A stretch of 32,953 nt of DNA. Origin: Protostelium mycophagum (taxonomy: Eukaryota > Evosea > Variosea > Protosteliida > Protosteliaceae). Positions 20,907 through 30,700 of this stretch are shown piece after piece. The position numbers and the translations under genes are program-made. Within the stretch, counting starts at the first letter, position 1; the number at the start of each line of letters is the position of its first letter. The DNA lies in NCBI GenBank assembly GCA_002081555.1, contig MZNV01002552.1, positions 1 to 32,953 of the forward strand. The letters are read 5' to 3'. Under the pieces are notes generated by a model that made no database searches, was not told the origin of the DNA, and saw only the letters and a program-made list of their open reading frames with translations.

Positions 20907-22443
20907 ATGAGCAAGCCAGGAGACTATGACGCCGTCAAGCAGGACATTTTGAAGCTTATGCACCTACCCGGTTATGACGACGGACACATTGGCCCCATCA
21001 TCGTCAGATTGGCATGGTAGTGGCAATCAAATACGATGTTTTACTGACAGAATCAGGCACCACGCTGGAACCTACGACAAAGAGACTGGAACTGGTGGTT
21101 CTTCAGGTGCTGGAATGAGATATGAAAAGGAAGGAGGTAAAATATAAAGCTGGGGTGATATTATGTTCAACTGATATGCCAAGGCGACCCTGCCAATGCC
21201 GGTCTTCAGCACGCCAGAAAGTTCTTAGAGCCTGTGAAAGAGAAGCACTCTTGGATATCTTACTCTGATCTGTGGACACTGGCAGGATGTGTCGCTATAG
21301 AGTCCATGGGAGGTCCCAAGATCAAATGGGAGCCAGGTGAGCTTCTATGAACATAATCATCACAGACATAACAATCACAAGTACTTACATTTCATAGGAA
21401 GAACCGACTTCACCGATGACTCTAAATGCCCTCCCAGAGGTCGCCTTCCAGATGCCGCCCAAGGCGCAGATCACCTCCGCCACATCTTTTACAGAATGGG
21501 ATTCAACGATCAAGAGATCGTGGCTCTGAGCGGAGCCCACAACTTGGGAAGATGTCATGCTGACAGATCTGGATTCTCTGGACCCTGGGTTAACAACCCA
21601 ACCAAATTCTCCAACCAATAGTGGGTATCTTCATCACCAGCTTGATCCATTATAAGAGGGGCGAATTTTTGTACATATTTGTGTCTATTGCTTGGCAACC
21701 AAAACATCAATCTTGTTTCAATTTTGCTGCAGCTCTGCTGCAAAGTGAGGCAATGTATGTACAAAATGCAAAGCTCCAACTTGGAATGGAGATTATTGTG
21801 GTTTCTGACAGGTGGTGATACCACTGCTCCAAGTTAACAGAAATGATTTATTTTTATGTCTACAATTTTATAATGCACCCCCAAACTTGATTTAAAAATA
21901 ATCTTCGTCAAGGTCCTCTGATGATGTCATCATCCGTCACTGACACGTCATAGTTTCAAATTATTGAAAGCCATAGAATGGAAGCCCAAGAAATGGAACG
22001 GCCCCCTCCAATACGCAGATGAAGAGGACAGGTTGATGATGTTGCCCACAGACATCGCCCTCACCAAAGACGAGAAGTTCAGCAAATGGGTAGATATATA
22101 CGCCAAGGACCAGGCCAAGTTTTTCCACGATTTTGCGGAAGTTTTCGCAAAACTCATGGAGGTGCGTTTATCATTTGATATCTATTTCTATGTCATAGAC
22201 GCAAAGCTGTAGACAAGCTTGTTTTTCGTTGCGGAAAAGCCGCGGTTGTAACCGTGAAATTTTACCGCGAAGAATTGGAGTGACTCGTTGTAGTTGGGGG
22301 TGAGGAGAGATGGTAAGGACCCCACCGGAGAAGGAAAGGCGGACAATAAAACTCCAGAGCAAGCCAAGAACGGTGATGTTCCGAAAGCCGCGCCACAGAA
22401 GCCCGTGACAGCACAGGCGGAGAAGGCTAGATCTAAGCTATAA
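20907..22443 (+). CDS. Class I haem peroxidase, cytochrome c peroxidase/ascorbate peroxidase type
   Basis: Reduces H2O2 using cytochrome c and/or ascorbate. Exons 20907-21016, 21057-21136, 21184-21336, 21398-21620, 21954-22161 and 22294-22443 give 307 aa. The distal site is IIVRLAWHHAGTYD (Arg, Trp, His). The proximal His is in [19 protein letters not shown] carries the Trp equivalent to CCP Trp191, and MMLPTDIAL the Asp that pairs with the proximal His. [23 protein letters not shown] is CCP/APX-like. The C-terminal 45 residues are a Lys/Ala/Pro tail ending in KARSKL; the closing SKL is a peroxisomal targeting signal (PTS1). The frame is open upstream of the ATG (Arg-rich, no earlier ATG), and CGTTGTAG near 20828 could be an acceptor for an unseen 5' exon. 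Intron 21621-21953 is 333 nt. Confidence 0.94.
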
Positions 22444-22958
22444 ATGTTTTGTTCTGAGTTGTAGATGTGATATTCTCAAAGATGTGGCTCATCTGCAACA
22501 GAGAGCACGTTTGGCCAACGAAGCCATGTGCGACGGTTTTTATGATGTCTTCAACTAAAGGAACTCGGTCTCCCTCACCATATTGCATTGAGTCAAAGGA
22601 ACTCCATAGCCAGGCAGAATGAGAAAATTGTTTTGAACCATTGACTCCCATCCTTCTGTGTACCCTTCTCATTTGGCTCGTGAATATGGTCGCCTATAAC
22701 AATTCAATATTCTCTCACATTTTGTGCTCACCAAAATGTAAGAGGATCCAAATATTCCATTTCTGAAGAAAAGGTCGAATAAATAATCAATGAATAATAA
22801 CATCTCAATGTTTTTTATTTGTTTTATTGTGATGGGTTCTTATTGCTCACGAAATCTATGGTTATGAATTGAATTCCCACAGATAAGTCATCCTTCACTT
22901 TGGAGATCTTTCAGACGCGCCAAAATTGAAATTCAAACTTTGAAAATCAACCAAAAAT
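22444..22958. other. Gap between convergent peroxidase and F-box genes, weak minus ORFs
   Basis: No confident gene. On the minus strand, ATG at 22803 (MLLFIDYLFDLFFRNGIFGS) splices in phase through a 38-nt intron to a frame ending at 22433. Another frame of the same exon reads DHIHEPNEKGTQKDGSQWF. They conflict, and neither is followed by a poly(A) signal. Minus AATAAA signals near 22813-22830 and one overlapping the stop at 22959 probably belong to the F-box gene. Confidence 0.3.
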
Positions 22959-25248
22959 TTATTCCAGCTCGATGATTTCCCGCTTCGTTTTCTTCTTTTC
23001 TGGCGTGAAATTTTCCAGATCTACAACGGAAGGAGGTGACATCGGCGGGCTGTACATGATGTCGATTACCAGCGGGGTGCTAATTGGGGATATACCAGGG
23101 GGAGGGGGTGACATTGGTGGGGGGGATGTCACCGGTGACGTGTGATGACTGTGTCTATTTTTAGGACTCCCTTGACCCTGATTTTCTGAAATTCGAAAGT
23201 CTCTGACCACGATCTCGTTTAAAACGATGGAGACAAGGAAATTATCGTTGTAATGGATCTGCGACATATTTCTATAGGCCAGGGTAAACATTAATTCTCC
23301 ATTGCGGAGATCCCACATCTTCATCTGGTATTTTTAGATTTTTTTGAATTGGATGAAATCCGGTTGGAAAAAATGAAATGATATTTCTCCAAAGAATTCG
23401 AGACAAAATGTACCAAAAAACTCACTTTTCCGTACTGAGATAACGCCATCAGACGGTGATCTTTAGCCTGGCATTGTAGAATCTGAGGGCGCTGTGATGT
23501 CCTACATAAGAGGTGGTTATGCAACGAGATGAAAGTCCTCTCTTCTTTATCCGAATGTATATCCCGCCATAATTTTATAGTGCCGTCTTCAGACCTGGTT
23601 TTATTCAGAATTTTCTTGGCCGAAAACGACTGTTGGATCATTCAAAATTCAAATTTCAAATTTCCCGCCCACCTGGAAATGAATCCGTTCATCACATTTG
23701 ATATTCCGGTCACGGGTGCCAAGTGTCCGTTAAACTCTTTCAACCTGTGGCTTTTGTCCAAGTCATAGCATTGTATGGCTCCACTGTGCAAGGCGGCAAG
23801 AAGTACGTCCGTGTCGTTTATCGTGGAGAAAGAGATCTGTGTTACGAGGTGTCTCGTGTCTTTGACCTGTCAACGTCAGTCCTTGTGGAACTCGGAAAAA
23901 TCCTGGATTTTTCTACGGACCTGGTTGTCATGTGGAGTATCTGTTGAGAAGGTGTGCTCTGGACCTTGTGGTGAACAGAAATTATACACTGATATCTTCG
24001 TTGTACACGTGAGGACCCCGACCCGCCCCCCGTGTGACGTCACCATGTTTATGGACCACGTGGGTATCTCCGTCTGAAAAATTCCCAGAAAATTCCCGTT
24101 TAAAATATTCCACCGCCGTAGGGCTCCATCCGCAGCAGTGAAACAATAAAATGAGTCACCAGATGATGTCATATGTACAAATCGTGATGGCTCATCCGAT
24201 GTGATGACGTCTCGGATAGATATCTCATATCTTGGCACCAGGCAACCACTTTTGGGGTCGACGGCCAGGCACCGGATGACTTCATCTTCTTTCAGCAGCA
24301 TGAGTCCATGCAGATCACTGTCTGACCATTCCATGAAAGATGAGACGACCGTCCTCGTGGACCTCTTTGCGGGTGCTCTGTCTTTCTGTAATGTACTGGG
24401 AAATGATGGTTGAGATAGATCATAAATCTTCAACTTGAAGATTTTTCGCTCGGCCCCCGTCTCTGTATCATATGTGATTGCCATGAACTTTTGATGATAC
24501 AAATGGACGTGCTTGATTCTTCCTGCAACTCTGAAAGAAAATTCTTTAAAGCGGTTGAGTCTCCAATTGTGCATCTGCAGGTATTTGTGTCTGTACAATG
24601 TCTTCCAATCAAAATGAGAGGAGGTGATTTCGAAATCAGAGAGGTCCAAATCCTATGTGATGATCAACAATAAAATAATAAAATAATTTATTTTTTGAAG
24701 AATAATTCCAGAATAAAGAGTACAAACTTGTGTGCTGTCGCTATTCGTGTCTAGCACATGGTTGATCATGGCCTCTACGTGTCTTTCGTCAACTGTCCAG
24801 CATGCTTCAGTGTATCGCTTCTTCCATATTGAGGGTTCTTCACATAATGTTCTCCATCGGGCTGATACCTGCCGCCCAATCAATCAATTTTTTGAAAAGT
24901 GATCATACCCTGCATGCCCTGCACAACTCCTGTGGTGACAGAAATGAGAGGATGTGACTGGATAATTCTACGGGTAACTCTAAAAAGTCCAAAGAAAGAT
25001 CACCATCGACTCTGATCGGTAGAGAAGGGTCCACGCCTCTCAAGTTGTCCAAAATGGATGGATATGATTCATTCGTGGAAAACTGGGAAAATGAACAACA
25101 GTCAGGATAGAATGCTCACGTTTTCTATCGGTGTTCGTATGCCAGCTCTGAAGCGCCTCCTACTCTTTGGTGATTTCTCGAGATCGATGATTCTGATGGG
25201 TTGTGGGGGTTTACTGGAATGCCTTCGTGTCTTGTTGGGCTTGTTCAT
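22959..25248 (-). CDS. F-box/WD40-repeat protein
   Basis: Likely substrate receptor of an SCF ubiquitin ligase. Seven exons, 5' to 3': 25248-25120, 25082-24909, 24868-24728, 24652-23921, 23866-23673, 23594-23426, 23324-22959, give 634 aa. A basic N-terminus (MNKPNKTRRHSSKPPQPIRI) precedes the F-box: LDFLELPVELSSHILSFLSP, QELCRACRVSARWRTLCEEP, SIWKKRYTEACW. WD40-type strands follow (DGALRRWNIL, HSGAIQCYDLD, EFNGHLAPVTGISN, SEDGTIKLWRDI, MKMWDLRNGELM). The last about 60 residues are Pro/Ser-rich (SPPPMSPPPPGISPIS) and end in KKKTKREIIELE. The 54-nt intron 23867-23920 uses a GTCCGT donor. Continuous reading there hits stops within 5 codons, which supports it. Substrate unknown. Confidence 0.9.
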
Positions 25249-25399
25249 GACAAGCCCAGCTGGAGTGTGCACAGAGTGGTGTTCTTAATTTACGTAAAAT
25301 CACCACATTACAATCGTGGATTTTACAACTATCTACAACGCGTCAACGACGTTTCGTTATCAGCGAACATCCATTAGAAAATCATCTCACAAAGCCTCT

Positions 25400-26560
25400 T
25401 TATAAAACACCGAGCTCTTGCATGTCCTTCAAATACACATCGTAGTCCTCGTCCTTTTCTTTCGGCTTTGCCGGCATCGGGTCTGGTGCTCTTCTGGTGG
25501 GTCCTTGCTTCTGTGCCGGTCTTTTCACTCTCAATGATGTGGGGATCATCATCGTCTGTTCGCTCAGATCCTCCACGACCTTCTTTGGTTGTGGCTCGGG
25601 GGGTGGCGGGACGGGGTACTCTTGGTATGGAGCGGCGTCCTCCATGTTGCTTGGGATGGTGGGACCCATCTCGGGAGCTTCTTCTGGCTCCTCTGTAACC
25701 TGAAATGTGTCAAAACGTGACACTTTTGACATACAAGATGGCGCGATCACCAATAATGATCGTAAAGACAATGGACTAACTCTGCAATGGAAACGCATTT
25801 TTGTGGTGAATGATTAATCGGAGATACGTACTGCTGGATGGGGGATATTTGTGGGGTGGGAGGGAGGGATATTTGCGGGGTGGGAGGGAGGGGGTGGAGC
25901 CATGTGGGGGGGAGGTCTCATTCCCGGTGGTGGTGGCATGTTCATCGGCATGGCTTCGTACGTCAGTAAGGAGCATGTTACTATTTTTAGAAACTTACGG
26001 GGTCGGTTTGCATGGGGCATTCCTGGGAACATACCTTTTAATTATTAATTATTTGAATACTTTCAGACTTTGCGCAGGACCCGGCTTCAATGAAAGATTG
26101 CCGCAGTAAATGACCGGCTCACCTGGTGGGGGGTGCATACCGGGAGGGGGGGTGGGAAACATTCCGGGAGGAGGGGGCACCATACCGGGAGGGGGATGGG
26201 GGAACATGCCTGGAGGAGGAGGTGCCATACCAGGGGGTGGTCCCATACCGGGAGGGGGGGGGACGCCGGGAGGGAAGTGATTATTGTACATACCGGGAGG
26301 GAGTCCCAAAGGCGGTCTCTGCATTCCTATCAAAGTTATAATGGGTCCAGATACAGAAATTTCGCAGAAAATTTCGAGAATCGAAATATAAAAATTCACC
26401 TTGCTGCAACATGTGGGGTGGCACTCTCGGAACAAAAGTGTTAACCGGAGGGGCACCCTGTGGAGGCGGGGGCAACTTGCGTTGTAGAAATGGTGGTGGT
26501 GGTCCTGTCTTGTCTCAATAAATTGTGCCACTCGAAAACGAAACGATTTGTAAAATCCAT
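25400..26560 (-). CDS. Proline-rich protein with WBP11-type C-terminus
   Basis: Firm exons, 5' to 3': about 26461-26400, 26326-26123, 26034-25999, 25953-25832, 25699-25400. The centre is a P-P-P-G-M repeat array (PPPPGMGPPPGMAPPPPGMF) followed by MPPPPGMRPPPHMAPPPPSH. The end reads MMIPTSLRVKRPAQKQGPTR, then DEDYDVYLKDMQELGVL. This matches the end of WBP11 (FVPTALRVRRE...DDVYEAFMKEMEGLL), a spliceosome-associated WW-domain ligand. The 5' end is unclear: ATG at 26560 (MDFTNRFVFEWHNLL) would need a 19-nt intron to reach the proline frame, while KTGPPPPFLQRKLPPPPQGA needs an unseen upstream exon. The basic N-terminal Wbp11 domain was not found. Confidence 0.72.
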
Positions 26561-26625
26561 GGCAGAAAAATTAATCAAGATTTGTGGACCATGGCTACAA
26601 TAGATACAAAGATATAGCTCTACAC

Positions 26626-26631
26626 TTTATT
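26626..26631 (-). terminator. Poly(A) signal AATAAA
   Basis: TTTATT on the plus strand lies 20 nt past the stop of the minus-strand gene ending at 26651, which supports that gene's last exon. Confidence 0.55.
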
Positions 26632-26650
26632 TTTATGTTTTTTGGGTACT

Positions 26651-27471
26651 TCAGGGTTGGTTTCTTATATGTAAGGCTCTTTTCAACCCTCTTCTTATGC
26701 ATTTTGTTCCCTGTGATATTCTCCTGCTCATTCTGCTTGTCATCTCTTTAACAAGTCTTTTTACTCTTTTCTGTTCTGCATGTAAATATTCATTTGAATA
26801 TTCACAAATATTTTGCTTGATCTCCTCCCTGTAATTGTCCACTCTGAATTTTATCAATTTTTAATGCAACAATAATAAAAAACTGAACTCATCCAATTGC
26901 AGTTCTTCACTGGCTATGACCAAAGCAAGTGTCAAGGGCATACATTTTCTCAAAGTCAATTTTCAATATTGGCTTGTTGTTATGGCCAATCATTGTCTTT
27001 ATCTGGTCTTTTATTGGGGTATGTTGTTCTATCAGTGCAATCCAGCCAACATGATCCACATGACCTGAGTGACATCTCAACCTCATATGACATTTCTCTG
27101 TGTCAAATGTCAAACACATACAATAGAGAAATAATACCTATTGTATTCATCTGAATTCTGATCTGAAACATCTTGAACAGCAGAAGATGTAAATATATAT
27201 GGATTGAACAAAGCTGCAGCTCTAATTGGTCTGTTTAGGGGCATGTTTCTTTGAAATAATGAATATATGACGACATATGATATTTACCCGATTTTGATAG
27301 ATCATGACAGGTTCCCTCCGATTTTCCTATTTCCATTCTTGCTTGTTGCTGACGATGCAACGAGTTTGATTCCTTTGGCTCTTCTGTTGTGTCTCTCATC
27401 ACTGCCATATGACTCCCAAAGAAGGTAATGTGTGATTCTTGGGAACTCCTCGCAGCAATCGGATTTCCCAT
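26651..27471 (-). CDS. Unknown basic protein, ~161 aa
   Basis: Four exons, 27471-27288, 27213-27138, 27097-27065 and 26843-26651, join in phase (486 nt). The start is MGNPIAARSSQESHITFFGS. The middle, ALFNPYIFTSSAVQDVSDQN, leads to an acidic helix (SDEYNREMSYEVEMSLR). The end is strongly basic and helical: NYREEIKQNICEYSNEYLHA, EQKRVKRLVKEMTSRMSRRI, then RRGLKRALHIRNQP. A poly(A) signal follows 20 nt after the stop. No family recognised; the basic C-terminus suggests nucleic acid or phosphate binding. Other minus frames are also partly open here, and exon 2-3 boundaries have alternatives (an ATG at 27244, or stopping at 26980), so the model is tentative. Confidence 0.45.
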
Positions 27472-27742
27472 ACGAAAGGTTGGTGACCATTTGTTGAAGC
27501 TCTTGGTTGTTGAACATCATCTTTCCCCTCCTGGTGTGGACAAAACATGATGCACCAGCTTGCAACAAGGGTTAATATTAACCGTGCTTTTGATCTTCCT
27601 CTTCCAGGGTTGGAGTGTGGTTGCAAAATAAATTGTGGTAAACCGAAAATATTTATAAATATTTCAATTGTTCGAGGATTGTGAGAATTATATTTTCTCA
27701 TCTACACCAGGAGGGATCTGAAGATCTCGCTACTTCGTGTCA

Positions 27743-30700
27743 ATGGACCACACGGCAACAGGACAGCCATCACATACTGGTGAGTGCTTATTGTTGTTCT
27801 AACAAAATCTCTGACCACAAAATCTGAATATAGATTTGCAGAAGGCTTCTCCTTTGACTTCGCTTCCACAAATGCAATTAACTCATCCTTTACGGATGAC
27901 TTTGGCAGCTTTGGTGATTTCAGCACCAACAATAATATGAGCGATGATTTTTCTTTCGGAGATGAGCCAGGCTTTAACTCTAACACTACTCAACAGACTG
28001 GTAAATTTATTCTCATAATTGTAATTATTAAATAGCGCCACAGCCTCTGAGGATTTCGGCTTCTCGTTCGAGAATAATGAGTCATAAGACACAAATTCCA
28101 CAAAGGTGATGGCAGATGCAAAGACTTCTGCCCCCGGAGAAAACATGATGATCAAACCAGAAGAAAAGCCCAACGATTTCGGCATCAAAAATGAGGATTT
28201 TTCATTTGGTTTCGAAGAAGCAGGTAATTATTCGCAGCTCCTTCAGACGATCATTAATTTTCTAATTAGAAGACACAGGTAAAGTTGCAGAGGATTTTGG
28301 GTTTGAAGCTTCCTTTGATCAGCCGACGCCTGATGAAACAAAAGGTATGCAGGTGACGACATGTAATTTTTTCTGAAATTGTCAGCACAAAATGTGGAGG
28401 AAAAATCCGATTTTTCATTTCAAACTACAACGAGCCAAGAGAACAATAAGGTACAAGAGAGCACTTTCTCTTTAGTTCCACGAAAAATTCTGAGCAAGAG
28501 GAATTTTCCTTCGAAAGTTCAGAGAAATTTCCAGGTGGGTCGTGCACAATACCAGTAAAAAATTCTGAGAAAATTCACAGAAAACAAACAAGAGAAGGAG
28601 GACGAAGCCTTTGGAAACTTCGATGAAAGTCCGCAGACCACATTTACAACGAATGATGAAGGATTCGGAGACTTTTCAGCTTCATCTCCAATTGATTCTT
28701 CAACATCTGCAGAGAAAACAAAAGGTAGAAATATTTAAAATGAAATTTCCGAATTTTTTAAAAGAAAATAATTCGAAGAAATAAAAATTTGACAGTATCA
28801 GGACTTGTACACTCTGGAAGTTTCTCCAGCGATATCTCAATTGACACAACCAGTTTTGAAAATAAGCAGGGTAAAATATTTTTATAAAACTTTTATTCAT
28901 TTTTCAAAGTTCTTTCCGAAGAAGATTTTGAGTTCGGGAGTTTCGACCAACCAGATGCAGACAAAAATGAATCTACAACGCCCGAAAGTTCAAAGAAAAG
29001 TCAGCTTGAGGAGAGTTCAGAGAAGGCGGAGGCACACAATCTGCTGCAAGAGAAAGAAGAGCAATATGATTTTGATACACATACCCCAGCGGGTGAGTTT
29101 CATCACAATGAAACCATACTGACGCCATCAGCTTCCCAAATCAATGAAACTGTACAAAACTCGCTTGAAGAGCAGAGTACCACTGCAGAAGAAAATTTCG
29201 AGGAGAGGAACAATCAGACATCGGGAAATTTGACGAAAAGCCAGAAACTGCACCGGATGCAGATTTCGGAGATTTTTCGGGTGATAAAAGTGTGGAAGAT
29301 TTTCAGCCACTTTCTCTCTGCCCGAGGCGAATGACTTTGGTTTCAATGACTTCAGTTCTCCTGCACAAAAGCAAGAAAAAACCGATGAAGTTTCAGAGAA
29401 ATCTCAGATGTCATTCGGAGATTTCGAGGCCGGATTCCAGGAACAATCAGACATCGGAAAATTCGACGAAAAGCCAGAAACTGCACCGGATGCAGATTTC
29501 GGAGATTTTTCGGGAGATAAAAGTGTGGAAGATTTTACTTTTGAAGAAGGTAAGAATTTTTCTCCACAAAATTCAATTTTTTTAATGGGTTGATTTTTTT
29601 GAAACCGGATTATTGAATTTTGCAGCTGGAAAGAAGGAAGGTGAGGAGTTTTCATTTGAAAATTCTGGAACATCCACCACAGGTAAGAGTGATTATGTCA
29701 TCTACAACTGAAATATTTTCAGCACCATCTACCACGAGCCAAGCAGAGTTCTCTTTTGAAAGTGATAACTTGGACTCTGAAAAGATGCAAGGTAATATTC
29801 CATCATCTACAACCTGCCATCTCAATCTTCCCAGAATTACTACCCAACCGAGAAGATATCTCCGAAGCACTGGACCAAAAGATTGAGCCAGATGTACAGA
29901 CTGTACATGATGACAGCATGAAGGGGGGGCAAGAGAAATTATTGAAGGACGAGCCCAGATCGGAGGATTTCGGAGGTTTCGGAAATTTCGCAACGGGACA
30001 AGAGGAGTTTTCCTTTGAAAGTTTCAAAGCCAACACACAGAAGGGTAAATTTTATTTTTTAAAAATTACAAGAAATAGTCATGAAAAAATAACTGAGATT
30101 TCTTTAGAAAAACCGGAAAAGGAAGACTTTGGAAATTTCTCTGGAAATTCGGAAGATTTCGGAAACTTTGAAGAAAAAGTGGAGCAAGAATCAGAGAAAA
30201 TTACGGAGGCCTCAACATTTACTTTTGGAGATTTCGAAGAAACCCGCAGCTCCGACCACAAATTTTGATGATTTTGAAGAAAGTAATGAATTTTCACAAG
30301 AAAAACCTGAGAAAATTCTTGAAGGTGAGTTTTACAACAAGACGAGAATTGCTCATTTATTAGAAGATGATGGAAAATCGGAGAAATTTAGTTTTGGATC
30401 TTTCGACGAACCAGGTGAAATCTCGTCGAATTTTCGCTCATCACCTGTCATTATGATATTTCAACTGAAATTCACAGAAAACTCAGAGAAGCAGGAAGAA
30501 TTCGGCTTCGCCTCATTCGGTCAACCAGGTGAAATTTCGCAGATTTTTCGGGAATTTTTTTTAAATCTCGCAGAAAAATCGCAGGAAACATCAAAGAATG
30601 AAGAAGCATTCAACTTTGGATCATTTGATGAACAAGGTATATTTCAGTGACTCATCTACAACTGCATCTACAACACCCAATATTCCCTCAGATTCGTCCT

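Noticed and set aside
25468-26341. Plus-strand Gly/Arg-rich ORFs
   Set aside because: They are the complement of the proline-methionine repeats of the WBP11-type gene.
26897-27154. Plus ORF MQFFTGYDQSKCQG
   Set aside because: The minus strand gives a phase-consistent multi-exon model with a poly(A) signal; the plus ORF has neither.
28044-28500. Treating the exon-repeat gene as a simple pseudogene
   Set aside because: Most junctions are phase-perfect and motifs are preserved; the few conflicts can be met by short introns or assembly errors.
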